A stretch of 64,000 bases of DNA from Polytrichum commune (Eukaryota; Streptophyta; Polytrichopsida; Polytrichales; Polytrichaceae): contig OX485806.1 in assembly GCA_950295325.1 (NCBI GenBank), positions 49,161,169-49,225,168 on the forward strand, given 5' to 3'. Under the pieces are notes generated by a model. It saw only the letters and a list, made by a program, of their open reading frames with translations. It was not told the DNA's origin and made no database searches. Positions 22,300 through 34,909 of this stretch are shown in pieces (within the stretch, counting starts at the first letter, position 1; every line of letters starts with the position of its first letter). Made by a program: the position numbers and the translations under genes.

Positions 22300-25231
22300 A
22301 TAATTGGATTGCGGTCTATTTTTAGTGTAGCAAATATATCTCAGTTTCAACTATAAATGGACACACACATTACATTTTTAGCATGGCTCTTAATGCTATC
22401 AAAGTTTAGCTATAACATCCATAATCTATTTTTAGAGGAAAATAATACAATAAAAATCTTGATAATATATTCATATACTCAATTTTATCATATTAAAGAT
22501 TATATCATAACATTTTTATAATCATATCACTCATCATATTTAATTTCCTTAGGCAATCAGTCATGCTTATGAAACATAGAGAATGTAGATTCAAGAATAA
22601 TTATAATAAGAATGATAGCGGAATGAAATAGATATGCAAAGAAAAAAAATTAGTATAATTCATGTTAAGATTCTAATATCTCTTAGACTCATAGCGACAT
22701 TGATTGGGAAGTTACACGTATTCAATTATCCACATCCTTGTATATAACCGCATACATTCTCCTTGCAATATTCCTTCTCACACATATGAATATTAATGAG
22801 TCTTTCTTGGTAAACCACTCCAATCAAAAACTTTACAATACAACTATTCTCACCTCATGTAAATTTCTATGATCTCTCAACGTTTACACCAATGCCTTTC
22901 ATTACCACAATTTCTCTCACCAATGTACGTATCCATAATTTCACTCCTTACACAATTGCCTTTCAACTTTTACAATTTCTTCTTTTCTTGCATGTTCTAC
23001 ATATTCTTCTCAATACACCCAATGTCCGACTCATGAGACTATCTCACCTCATATGAGTTCCTATGCATGGCACTCATCAACTCTCTCAAACATAATCAAC
23101 TTGATCATATTAATGCTATCAATTACTTTGCCTCTACCTTGAATAATTAAGAAGAATATTTGAGTTTGAAACTGTTGTATTCCAATATGATAAAGATACA
23201 AAAAACCTAACTCTCATGTAGCTTATCATTGTGAATAAGGTGTGTTAATTCTAATCCTAACTCTATATATATTGAGAAATGGCGCCTAACATGTGTTTTT
23301 CTTCTAGATTGCTATATCTTTCTTTTTGTTGAAGAATGTTTTTTAGAATTCTCATAAAGAGGACAATCTCCTAAATCTTCCTTTTACATCATCATGTGGT
23401 AGATTATGCCCTAAGATCCACCAATTGTTATCTAGGTGTGGGAAAGTTTCAAAAATATTCCAAAAATTTATTTTTTGGCTCTTAATCCCCCCCCCCTCCT
23501 CGGTTCCCTCACCTACGTGGTCAAAATGGTTTTTAAATCCACATAAAATACACTTATCTTAAGTGGCTACGTTATGTGGCTCATTAATTCCAATAATTCT
23601 TTCACTTATGTTTTACTTACCTCTCATGGTAGCCTATTAATCTGAAACGGTTCACTAATTGTGGTTAATTAATTTCTAACTAATCACTAATCTTAATAAG
23701 TTTATTAATTGGGGGGAAAAAACTACTTGGCTTCGCGGGTCTCCATACCCTCGGTTACCTGAGTTTAAATACATGTTTGAGGGCCAATTAATAATTAGGT
23801 TGATATATGGTCCCTTTCTTTCTCCTTGATTACTTAAAATACCCATCTCGGTTTGGTGGTTGTGGTGCCCTTCCTTGCCATGTCTCGGTACTTGAGTGAT
23901 TATTGTTTCTTTTGGTGCTTGTGTGATTGCGGCTCTACCGGTGATTGCATAGCCATCTGCTGCTATTGGCCATTTGTTGTCGTTGCCGCTGGCCACTCTT
24001 GCTATTGTTGCTACTGTTATTTCCTTGGTGGTGTTTTTTAGTCCTTTTGTTTTGCTTTCCCTTTGTTTAGGGTTTTTTTACGCTTTCCAATATATGTGCA
24101 TGTCTCTGAAGCAACTAGTTATAATAAGGTAATCACTTAACCAAACAACATTACAAATCCTTGTTGACAATTTTGTACTTGAGACTTTCCGCCAACGCAT
24201 ATGTAAGTACGGCCATAGGTAAAAGGAGCATTGCATGTGAAGCAAAATGGTTTCAATGAAGGCCATAATTTGAAACCAAATGATAACTTGAGGAAAAGAA
24301 ATTGTCATGTGTTGGGAGGCGATTGGAACACTTAAAGAACGTAATGGGCGACATTATACCATATCGAAAAGAAAGGAGCCCAAGAGCGAGCATATAAGGA
24401 AGTAAAAACAAGTCAATCTTTGAGTATCATTAGACGTTTATTGATTACTTAAGATTATGGCATGCACTACATTACACTAGACTCGACATTGAAACTTGGG
24501 TGACTTATTCTTAGACTTGGATACTTGGTTATAAATAGATTAAGATCAAATAGACAAGATTTAGGACCTGCTAACTAAACTATAGTATTTTGCAATTGAT
24601 TTGAGCATCGTAATTAAACCATAAAAATTAAAGAACTTTTGATGTAATGTAAAATTTTGGAATGGAAAAGATTTATTTTATGCACCTCAAAATGATCCAA
24701 TGATATTGTAAAGGGAAATATTATTCTTGTTGAGAACTTAAACAATTGCGTAAAAGAAAAACAATTTTCTTGAATCCAATTAAGATGAAGGATAAAAGAT
24801 GGCATGGACGTGGATAGTAATATGTGATGGCCAGTAGTCTTTGGAAACTCACAAACGTGTCCTCTGTCAATCCATGTAAGGACAATGGTCCCACTGCCTC
24901 ATTCAATCGAAGGTAAATTAATGAACACACTTAACCTGCAAGGTTGATATTATAATATTTCTTGATTAATTAAGGAAAGATTATTGTTCAAATCAAAGAA
25001 CCTTTGGCCCTAGTTATATGTCGTCATAGGTTACTCAAAATATTATTGTTGAATTGAGACTCATTGTATTGAAAAACACGCCTGATATAGCGAGTAGTGA
25101 CTACTAGACTATGGTTGGCTATAAAAAATAGACCACGCAATTGCATGTACTATATTGACTAACCTTAATAATCCCTTTTTATATCCTTGAATTCTACAAA
25201 ATTCATATCAAACAAGGTATCACCTAGGTTT
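22300..25231. other. AT-rich spacer, no gene seen
   Basis: Scattered short frames only, none with a recognised motif or matching partner elsewhere in the window. Confidence 0.5.
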
Positions 25232-26203
25232 TGTCGCAACCTTTGCTAGCTCCCTTAACAATCTTGCCAATTTTTGTTTCTAGCAAAGGTTACGAGCGCT
25301 AACCCTTCGCATTCCGCCATGCTAATGGTTAGCTCATCCTACCCCGGGCCTTATAGTTCATAGGAAGGAACCAACCCTCATACTTTGCTTTCGGGACTCA
25401 CCCCTTAATTGGTAACCCATTCCTAGATGTGGACTTCCATCCATGAAAGTCCAATCCTATGTTGATCATCGTGTTGCCGGAGCAACACTACAACAACCCG
25501 AAGCGTATTATGCAACTATGGCCTCACATTGAGGCCAATGCCCATGGAGGCCATGCCGTTCGGCCTCGGGTGGGTGAGCCCACACCACCTCACCCATATA
25601 AGCCTCTAGCACTCTATGCGGGGCCCCTACCCCACCGTCAAGAAGCCTTTTGTCTCTCTACCAAGAGTTGGGGCCAAGTAGACATTTTCCCTTAGCCGCT
25701 GGGCCTAGAAGCCCCTAGCAGCTTCAGACCATCATAACTTCCTTGTATGATGTTCAATGCTAACAGCCAACCACTTCATCTTCATCTACGCTTCACGTAG
25801 ATGCCGATGGACTCCTCACTTGCCCATTCGGGCAAGTATTGACGAAGTTATGCCTGGTCGAACCTTGGCAGTCCCGGGAATCACTCCCAGGCAGTGCTGT
25901 ACCAAGGCGCTGTCCAGGGACAACGCCCCACTCAAACTGCCGTAACTCCTAGCCCACACCTCCGATTGAGGTGTTCTTGAGCATTCTAGAATCTACAGGC
26001 CATAAGCTATGCATAGCTCATGGCCTTGCCCTTGTGCCTCTTAGTTTCCGTGGGTGGGAGGCGTTCCCAACGCCCGGGGCCCTCACCCACACTAGAATCA
26101 CTTGGGCCCTCTCACCAATGGCACCACAAGTCCCGGGTGTCACTCCGGGGTACCCCTTATGCCCATGGTGTTTCGGGCACTCCTCATGGAGAGGTGCACG
26201 ACA
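25232..26203 (+). mobile_element. LTR (972 bp), TGTCGCAACC...GTGCACGACA
   Basis: Matches the solo LTR at 52246-53221 over its whole length in opposite orientation, which defines both ends. The ends form a short TGTCG/CGACA inverted repeat with TG..CA termini. The 5' end folds into a hairpin (AACCTTTGCTAG/CTAGCAAAGGTT), and palindromic blocks occur further in (catctacg/cgtagatg; acttgccc/gggcaagt). No target duplication is found (GGTTT versus CTCAC), so this copy is rearranged or is the end of a longer deleted element. I do not recognise a primer-binding site after it. Confidence 0.75.
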
Positions 26204-26308
26204 CTCACCCCCACCAAACGGAGTCGATGCCCTCATTGACTATACTCGTAGTCGGCACACCAATTCTTAAGTTGCCATCCTCTATGGTGCCGCATTGTGT
26301 TTACCTTA

Positions 26309-26363
26309 GGGCGCGACCCCCACATGTGGAGAAGTCTTTTGTACATGTGGGGGTTGCGCCCTG
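26309..26363. repeat. 20-bp inverted repeat
   Basis: The arm 'agggcgcgacccccacatgt' pairs with 'acatgtgggggttgcgccct', with one mismatch, around a short loop containing 'ggagaagtctttt'. Confidence 0.9.
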
Positions 26364-29300
26364 AGTGTGGGAAGTGTGGAGGAGGGTGGTTGTGACCCCA
26401 CGGGGTCGAGCGACATGCTGTAAAGGTAGTAGCAGCGGCTGGCGGCCTTGAGCTGATTATGGTTTCCTCTCACCTTTCCTTCACATTTTTTTCTTCTTCT
26501 ACAATGCCGGAAGTGGTAAGGGGTAATTACGAATTCTACTGAGAAAGGGGATCCAGAGAAGTAGTGGTCAGGTTTCCTCAAAAAACACCAAAGTCCACTG
26601 GGAGAAGGGTCGAAGTTTTGTGAGGAAATGGATATCCATGAAAGTTGGCACTGATTTTGAGGTCCTCCATAGTTGCAGGCGGCGGCAAGTGTGTGGCGTG
26701 AGTAGTTGGCGAATTGTACAAAGACGATTAGGGTTCCAACTTAGTTGTGTAGGGGATAATATTGGTATTGATTTTATTAGTTGCTCCTTAGGACCACCCT
26801 GATCCACTTGCGAGGAACTTTGAGCAAGCAAAGCATTGTCTCTCAGAGGTTTTTGAGGAGGAGTGGAGTCAATCATTCACTGTATTGCAGCACAGCTGCT
26901 GAGAGAGTTCAAACCTAGTGGTCGGAAAGATCCCAGAGGTTGCGAGGCGGCGCTTGTCAATTGACACGATGAATGCAGAGTAGTGTGGTGCCACCAGCTC
27001 GCTCGATGTGCGTGTCTGTGTTGGGATTGTTGCTAGGGGCAGATATAATGCAACCTAATTAGATTAATGGGTTAATCGGCAAGGGATTGTTCACAATCTG
27101 AGTTGAAAAGATAAATATTACTTTTGTGGGAGGTTTCGGACCAGAACTGAATGCAAGTAGCAACCCTGAAAGGACCGTTGCAGGGAAGAATAAAGAAAAC
27201 ACCAATGTGACTCTGCCCTTGTGGTTTTTTAAGCACAGAATGACATTCATTCAAATAAGAAAATTAAAAACTTCCACACATGGTGCTGGATGCATGGGGA
27301 AAAAAATTTAGTAACCTTTTGTCGTAGCAAGGTCATAGATTCCCCTTTGGGGAAGAACAAGAGTCATGGGTATCCTAACTTCTAGGCACTCTCATCTCTG
27401 AATACCGGAGGTAATCGATGGACTTAACGTGAGACCTTAAGAGTCGTTGACCTCTAGCCCTAGTTCAGGGGGAAAACAAGGCTTAGAAGAGACATGGTGC
27501 ATGGTGCTACATGAGCATGCTTAGTGGAGGAGGTGTTAAAGACAAGTCTTTGAGTGATGGGTTCGCCTTTGAATCTGGTGTGTGTGGCAGGAACAACTTG
27601 TTTATAGAATAACCAAGAATAAAACTCTAGACGTGCATGAGTATGGTTTAATTTTAGAAATCTTTGGATGGGCTGCGGAAAATTGATAGTTGGTTGCAGA
27701 TAGGACAAACATGCAGTGGCTCTGCTCGACGGTCGTGTGGTTGTCGTGCTTTGAGGAACAAGGTAGGCCTTTCTAATTAACTAATTGTAGAGTAAGTGGC
27801 TGGTTAATTGCAATGAAGGACATGCAAATAAGGTGAGGAATCATCAAGGCAAACGAAGGAGGGGACCTCCACAAGGCAGGATCAACTAACACGAAGATGC
27901 GGGGGCAACTGCAGCGCGATGGCAAGGGGCGGGGCATGTAGGGGAGAGGATTGTGGTTGCAGACCATCATTGCCCGAGGCCCTCTTCGGCATGGTCCCTT
28001 GCTCTGCAAGAGGGTGAGTGGGACAGGGGGTGCGAAGGAGATGGCCGCATGATGCGCATGAGGGTATGCATGAGTTGAGTTGTGGCACGGTGCCCAGTAA
28101 TCAGTGTATCTAGAGGTAGTATGAAAAAGAGTTGATCAAGCCTAATGTTTTGCCAACATTATAAGGTACTAGTGTACCTTATGAAGGACTCAAATATTTG
28201 TAAGTATTTGTATGTTTTAATGAAAGGGTGTTATATACACCACTTCCCCCACTTCAATTGGAATGTATTTGCACAGGTGAATGGTGAAATTGGGATGTGA
28301 CAATTGACCCACACCCAGAGTAGGACACAATCAAGGGTGGTGGTGTTATTTGCTCACACCAACCCAAAAACCTATCTACACCTATCCAATCAATGGCTTC
28401 CATTAGTAGTCAACATGTTTGTTGTTAATTTGTGCAAGCAGTCGACTGGGCAAGTGATTGTTTTTTATGAGTAGTCAACTTCATATGTAGATGCAAGCAT
28501 GGGCGTGAAATAGGTGCAATGAAAAATTGGAGGATAGCCAATATTTGTTTGTCTACAAACCATTAGCATATTATAACAAAAGTATTGCCAATATATCAGA
28601 ATTTTACGCAAAAATGTTCATTTAAGTAAAACATGTGTAGTATGGAAACCCCCATGATGAACCTGAAATTCTAAACTTATTTATTACCATCCATGGTTTT
28701 TGTTTGCCATCAGTTCATGAGGCAGTAGTGACATGATGTAGGACTCAAAAACGTCACATCAAGGGGGTGGCATTTGTTGCCAAATAGTTGACAAGCTAAA
28801 TCGAATGCTACCTAAAAGATAACAAACAAAGTTTATTGCTCCAAAGCAATCAATTTCTAAATATTTTATTACTGCAAACAAACAATCAACATTGCACTTG
28901 ATTGCTAATGAATACTCGTTCTAGTGGTCAGCTATTAAATTTGTAGTTGACGCCTTGTCTTTCTCATAGACTTGTGGTGTCCATGGGTTGGCCTTGGAGG
29001 GGTCACATCCAATCAACGCTCTTCCCATGGGTATATGTGGACCCCGCTTCCATACCACCCTTTCTTGGGTGGGTCCTTAATTGTTGAGCATTTGTTGCCA
29101 TTCAAAGACTACGGTGAAGGGCAAACCTTTGTGGATGTATGATTGGACACTTTATTCTATTACACAACATTGATTTACATACATAAATACATTTTCCATT
29201 GCGTACCATTGTGGTCGGTTTTATTATTTCAAAATATGGGATAACGTTTTGAAACAATATTGGAATGTGTAGAATGTAAATACTCATTTTGCATAAGTTC

Positions 29301-29600
29301 TACATCATAGTTTATTGTTGCCATGACATTAATCTAGGGTTCTTTTAAAAATATAGGTGGTAGCAATTATTTTGAAAGAGCTACGATATTAAACTAAATT
29401 GATTTTAAGAAAGAAAAAAATTATAAGTTTAGATCCAATGATGGTGGATACAAAGATTACGCTACCAGAGCCTCCACATGGTAGGAAATCAGGTTTGTGG
29501 GGGGCTCCACAAAGGACTTTGGGATTGACATGGAGAGGTGCACCTATGATGAATTCCAACATATTAATCATCCTTAATTTGATTTGAGTTTGGATCTCCA
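26364..29600. other. Spacer, no gene recognised
   Basis: Moderately GC-richer than its surroundings up to about 28100. I see open frames of 60-100 codons on both strands but no motif I can name. It may hold the 5' part or leader of a degraded retroelement following the LTR at 25232-26203, but I see no gag or pol motif. Confidence 0.4.
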
Positions 29601-30172
29601 CCAGTCATGGGCTCACCCTACCTAACATAGTTCATCTGCATCCAACATTTTACATTGCCCGAGGTAAGGCATTTATCGTTGGTTATGTTGCGCAAAACAT
29701 CTAGAATAAACTCCCAAAATCTTTGACCTTCATCGGCAAATAATAGTGGGTCATGGCCAACATTGCAAAGTTGTTGTGCAACCACGTGACTATATAACAT
29801 TGAGCCTCTTTTTGGTAATGTACATATGGATCATGATGTCTCATATTGTAGACAAAGGAATGCCACCCATAACTTCTCTTCCTTCAATTTTTTCTTTGCC
29901 CCTTTGTTTTCTACATGCCAAAATGATTGAACGTTTTCACCCAAATATGTTGTGCACCCCCAATCGCACACCCCAATCCTCAAACTTCCTTATGATTCCC
30001 AATGGAGCATAATCTTGTCTATGAAAATATCATTATGTTGCACCATTTTTTTGTGCAAAGCCTATGATCCATAACAAAGCCTAAACCAACATAATTTTCT
30101 TAGCCCAAAACCTTTGAACTTGGTTTCACAATTGGCATTTGGTTGCACTCAATGACATGACGCTAGCATTTG
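29600..30172 (-). pseudogene. Kinase-like pseudogene, C-terminal part, split by the 24-kb element
   Basis: Reading leftward on the minus strand from 30043, the catalytic region appears as HNDIFIDKIMLHW followed by GSLRIGVCDWG (29972-29957), the same HND and DWG variants as the kinase-like gene at 19523. It then continues WVAFL..., YSHVVAQQLCNVGHDPL and RNITNDKCLTSGNV down to about 29610. Stops and frameshifts are frequent. The N-terminal part appears on the far side of the 24-kb insertion at 54456-54815. Removing the element and one copy of its target duplication brings the two pieces together on the same strand in the right order. Confidence 0.5.
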
Positions 30173-30182
30173 GGTCATATGC
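30173..30182. repeat. Left 10-bp target-site duplication of the 24-kb element
   Basis: GGTCATATGC, identical to 54446-54455. A duplication of 9-11 bp is characteristic of MULE (Mutator-like) transposons. Confidence 0.85.
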
Positions 30183-30662
30183 GGACGACATAGCTATGTG
30201 AGCGTAGAGCAGAGAGCGGAGAGCGGAAAGGAATTAAATTTAGTAAACTTCTCATACCAAATTTAGAAGTATTAAAAAAATCTTGAATATTCTCAGTATA
30301 TTCTAGATTCTCCTTAAAATAGTATAAAATTGTGACCTATTTCCATGGAATATATAGGTCCAAAAATAAATCAAAAGGCCCTGAATTTGAAAGGTCTCAT
30401 TACATTTGGAAATCGGGAAGAGATAAAATTAAGATAAAACTAAAAAGTATATGATAAAACCAATGATGAACCAAGAAAGAACGAATGAAAATAATTATAT
30501 GGAGGTTGGTATAATTGAAGAATGGGTCAATCAAAATACAAAGGGCGATCAAGTTTCTTCAATTTTATTCCAACACTTTTGTCTTTGTCCTATGTGGGAG
30601 TCAACTCTAGAGCTTGGACTCCAACAATTATTGTTTGTGGTCGAAGAGCTTATCTTCAGCAG

Positions 30663-30669
30663 TATATAA
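30663..30669 (+). promoter_or_regulatory. TATA box of MGEERDMF copy 2
   Basis: TATATAA in 'cagtatataaatgagg', about 47 bp upstream of the ATG at 30716. Confidence 0.6.
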
Positions 30670-30715
30670 ATGAGGACATAAGTTATACTTGCATGCAATA
30701 CGGATGTAGAGACAT

Positions 30716-31258
30716 ATGCACATAATGGGAGAGGAGAGAGACATGTTTGCTGGCCTAGGATGGGAGAAGGAGATTAGAAGTCTAGGAGATCCGCATGTTC
30801 CTTTTAATTCATCGCCGGAACATGACATAGGTGCTGCAAATCGATATAGTGATGACTACGAACTGACTCCATTTTTGCAGTCCACACAAGCTTGGAGGTG
30901 GAGGATGCAGGAGGAGCAGAAACGATATGCAAAAAATGATAAAAGGCGAGGTGATGTGCAGGAGAAGGACGAAACAAGGTGCATGAATAGTGAAGCAAAT
31001 GATTCGACTGATTTGAATGAAGACAAGGCAATCGACACCGAGCAGGAAGTCAAGATGGTAGGCGAATGTTCAAGGTCTTTGTCGTTTTGCGATAGGATGA
31101 GAGGATTATCGCCGCATCGTCGTCCATTGAAGGATCGAATGAGGGATAAAACGGTTTCGTACATTGATTTGCTTCGACCGGGTCCACCTCCATCAAGAAG
31201 GGACGACGAAAAGAAGTCCAAAGCATGTAGGAGGATGGAAACACAGAAGTATAGTTGA
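30716..31258 (+). CDS. MGEERDMF-family small acidic protein, copy 2, intact
   Basis: An uninterrupted 180-codon frame near the left end of the 24-kb element. It shares with the copy at 16646-17194 the N-terminal MGEERDMF.GLGW..EI..LGD, the TPF.QS.QAW and RYA blocks, and the C-terminal MRGLSPHR.PLK.RM.D followed by SY(I/V)DLL.P.P.P. It continues into a basic tail (SRRDDEKKSKACRRMETQ). There is no signal peptide, membrane segment or recognised domain. The acidic middle and basic tail suggest a soluble, possibly nucleic-acid- or protein-binding factor, but this is inference. It has its own TATA box and two AATAAA signals (about 31295 and 31316), so it looks like a compact self-contained gene. 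It is convergent with the SWIM fragment at 31430-32038. Confidence 0.65.
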   Translation: MHIMGEERDMFAGLGWEKEIRSLGDPHVPFNSSPEHDIGAANRYSDDYELTPFLQSTQAWRWRMQEEQKRYAKNDKRRGDVQEKDETRCMNSEANDSTDLNEDKAIDTEQEVKMVGECSRSLSFCDRMRGLSPHRRPLKDRMRDKTVSYIDLLRPGPPPSRRDDEKKSKACRRMETQKYS

Positions 31259-31429
31259 TAGACATAGTATGTATGCTTGACACAATTCCGTATTGTAATA
31301 AAACATCTTAAAGGGAATAAAAACAATCCATGGGATTTTATTTATTAGAGCAAACAATTATGAGTTCACATGATGTCCACAATGGGCACATGTAGTAGGA
31401 CACAATGTATTGGTAGGCTGAGATGAATT

Positions 31430-32038
31430 CTAGGAAGTAGAATGTGTCAAAAGACCCCCTTCGTGGATGAGTTTGACTTCATTGAAGCTGAAGGTTGGGG
31501 CGTGAATGAACAAATTCACCTCCGCATCTAAATTAGAAACCTTGATGAAGATGTTATAGAGATGCTTACAATTCAGATAGGAATTTTGTTTGTGGCCGAA
31601 CTTGGAAATCATATCCAAGAAGTATGGGCAATTGCACTCTGGAAGAGAACTGACTGTCATTTGGTAGATGGGGGGTTGCGGTTCTGCCTTGGACTGCAGA
31701 GTGAGAATGCAACCAAAGCCTGATTGAGGGATCATTGTTAACTTCATAACAGTACCATGCATAGCTTCAGCAGAAGCAACCATCTGCCTGTGTTTTGCCG
31801 AAGGTGCGCTGCTGGATCGTCGAACAACCTTGGACAATCTTGTCAGAGGGATGAAGTCTGGGTTGTCTGGAATACGGATTCCAGACATATCCAGTGGGGG
31901 AGCGGAGTTGGTGAAGAGTCGAGTTGGGGTGATGCGCTCCTTTGGTGGGAGTTGAAAACCTGCGTTCTCAAACGCGAAGATCTCCGAACGGGTGAGGTTG
32001 GTCCCAATCTTGACGGGCCCAAAACAATATGTTAACAA
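31430..32038 (-). pseudogene. SWIM zinc-finger fragment, probable MULE transposase C-terminus
   Basis: A 202-codon frame with ECNCPYF (C135, C137) and YLNCKHLYNIF (C157, H159) matches the CxC...CxH pattern of SWIM zinc fingers, which end many MULE/FAR1-type transposases. The C-terminal APTFSFNEVKLIHEGGLL resembles APTYTYNEVTHLLELAGVV at the end of the transposase in the smaller element (55548-57200), which links the two. The catalytic part that should lie to its right is absent; retrotransposon sequence begins at about 32040. The apparent ATG at 32038 is therefore unlikely to be a real start. Confidence 0.6.
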
Positions 32039-32039
32039 T

Positions 32040-33200
32040 CAGATCTGACATAGGTCTGTATAGTAGCCAAGTAGAAGAACTGAGTCTCCGTATCAACCAA
32101 ACAGTCATCCCTAATCATCAAAGGGCGTTGGAGATAGCAAAGATAAAGGCATTTGATCACTGGTTGAGCGAAAAGACGGCCACAAAGGATCATCATTCAT
32201 GCAATACCCCAGAATTATTGCAAGTCATTTTGGAAAAGTTTGAACACACAAACTCTTCCATGGAGAAAACACTCCAACAGTGGTCCAACGTATTTCCAAA
32301 ACAGTCAATTGATACACCTTACGGGCACCCAGAGGGAGCCACCGAGCATGCCAGAGTTCAGAAACTCGAATTGGAACTTGAAAATAGGACTATCCAGAGG
32401 GACCAGTTATTTGAAAAATTAGGGCTCCTCCAAGGGCAGCATCTGCGGAAGTTGAGTGAGCCGAGTCGCGGCGAGCAGGAACTCCATACCCAGATAAAAC
32501 AGATGAACACCAACTCAGCACATCAAAATGAATCAATTAAGGGCATTCTCGGCCAGCTACAACGACTAAGGCTAACAGTTTGCAGCCTCAAGGAACAACA
32601 CCTGCAACAGCCTTCAGAATTAATAAAACCCTCAGCTCTCAAAAAAATAAAATGTAACCAAAGGGAATCCTCGGAGGCTGCAAAACCGCAAATTTTAGTA
32701 GCCCGGGCTCAACCCTTACAGAAATTAAAGGTACCTGCACAAACTGAAATGAAAAGGGCCACAGAAATGGCTAAAATTGACGCCTTCGATTATAGGATTG
32801 ATAGCAAGAGCAAAACCAGTGAGCAGATCACAGCCTTAACCACATCGACAGACACCACAAAGAGTTTTATTCGGATATTACCAACAAAAATAGGTTACCT
32901 AGCCTTCCACCATACGAACCACAGACCATAAAGGAGATTCAGCAAATGACGGACAAACATTTTCCCGAGTTTATGTCGGCACTTGACACCCTTGCAAGCG
33001 AGGATACGACATTACTACATGCAGCAAGTCACAAGAGCATATCACAAGAGCATTGGAAGATAGAAACACACATTGGAACAACGACAAATATCTACACCTC
33101 AATCCCGAACACTACTTTATTTACGACAACTAGATCCAGGGAGTATGAAGAAAGCCAAACGATCCTGAGGGCAGGATCTCAACGTGGGGAGGGGGTAAAA
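32040..33200 (+). pseudogene. 3' internal part of an LTR retrotransposon polyprotein
   Basis: The frame 32029-32931 (300 codons) is rich in Q, K and E with coiled-coil-like stretches. After a stop and frame change it continues at 32946-33206, ending SQTILRAGSQRGEGVKC. The purine run 'gtggggagggggtaaaa' at 33184-33200 is a good polypurine tract and abuts TGTTGAGTAC, a plausible LTR start. No reverse transcriptase, integrase or 5' LTR is present, so the element is 5'-truncated. The lineage is not determined. Where it joins the SWIM fragment is uncertain to about 20 bp. Confidence 0.5.
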
Positions 33201-34003
33201 TGTTGAGTACCAACATTGTAGAAGAGAAAAGAAGCACATCGACATTCAAACGGCACTTAATCAACAAGCATGCAACTTGGGAAGAAGGATTCGTGAAGAG
33301 GAAGAAGAGCAACACCAAAGAAGAATGCCGAAGGAAGCTTCGGCCATGGAGTTCGGCCATGGAGTCGGCCACGGTTTTAGGGCCCTTTTCCGCGGATTTA
33401 CATACCTTACGCGTGGCTATAGGTTCCCTTACCCACGGCAATGGGTGCCCATCGGGTTTATGGAGGAGAACTTAGGATTTAAGTAGAAGGCTACTACATT
33501 AGTATTAAGGAATTAGTATTAGGCATTATGAAGTATATTAGGGCATATAGGAAATAGGATTTTGAGATTAAAGGACCATTAAAGAGGCAATATGGAAGTA
33601 TTTAGGAATGAAAGATTTTAAGGATCAATGACTATGTGAAGAGGCATAATGACGGAGTATATAGGAATGTAGTATTTTTGAGGAAGCACGATTATGGAAT
33701 ATATGGGAATTTTAGATATTGAACTCAAGGAGACATTATGAAGACATTAAGGGGAATATGGTACATTCTATTAGCATGATCATCAATCAATCAACATGAA
33801 GAATTGAGTGATCTCCTAAAAGAGTTTAGTATGTAGCCACAACAAGGAGTTAGGGAAATCTTGGAATTATGAACATCAAGGTGACGAAACGGTTGTAACC
33901 GTTTAGGATAAGAATCATCTACATATATCAAAGATAGTAAGTATCTAGGAAAGTGGAAGTTAACAACCACTCTTAGTATAGATTTTGGATAGGAAGAAAA
34001 GAC

Positions 34004-34010
34004 TATATAA
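34004..34010 (+). promoter_or_regulatory. TATA box inside LTR
   Basis: TATATAA in 'gactatataaggga', a typical U3-end promoter motif. Confidence 0.5.
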
Positions 34011-34909
34011 GGGAAGTATTTTAGGAGACCTATACCTCATTTTCTACACAACGAAGTTATCTTAAATTTGAGTGTCAAGAATCACTTGAAGCTTTTGTAA
34101 CTCTCCTCTCGAGGAACTTTTGCAATACACTTATCTTTTCTACAATATGAGTGATCTCTCTTACCTCTCCCTCTCAATTTGAACTACGAGTTGTCAATGG
34201 TACTTTGTAGCTTAAGTGATTGAGCAACCGAGAGTAGAGTAGATTGAGTAGATTCTTTTGAGAAAGAACTCAAAAGATAGTGTGAGGGTGAGAACAAAGC
34301 GCTCAAGACAATTTGGAGAATCAATGGAACTTTGAGAGAGATTGATATGAGAAAGCAATTGTCAATTTATACAACTTGAGTGAAGGAAACACGATTATCT
34401 CTCAAAGCGGAACTTATCATTGATCTCCTCAAAAGGGAATTATAAATATAAATGTGATTGAATGCTTGAAGAATTATATTGCATGAATGATTAAAGTGAA
34501 ACCTCTTAACGATTACAAACTCCTTCAAAAGAGGAGGAACTTATTATCATAAACTACATAATTGACTTACAAGTATTATGCATATTATAATATATAACAT
34601 ATGTTTGAGTATCAAACTTATTTTATGATTAACAAGAATGATGAAGACATAAAATTACATCAAAGTTTGAATCTATATGAATGAAGTAATATTGATATGA
34701 AATAATCTACTTACTACAATTGTTATTGGAACTTCTTTCTTTAAATTTCTTTGTGAGTTGTTGGATGTCATTAGAAGTTGAAAGAGTTCTTTCTCTTGAA
34801 CAAACACACAAGAGAGTAATGTAAGAATGATGTTCTAATCTTCTCGTCATCAAGAAACACTTTGTAGTAAAAGTTCTTCTTCTCTTAAGATATTTTGTGA
34901 GTTGTTGGA

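Noticed and set aside
23676-23996. Minus-strand 106-codon ORF as a gene
   Set aside because: Low information, no partner in the window, no splice or promoter support.
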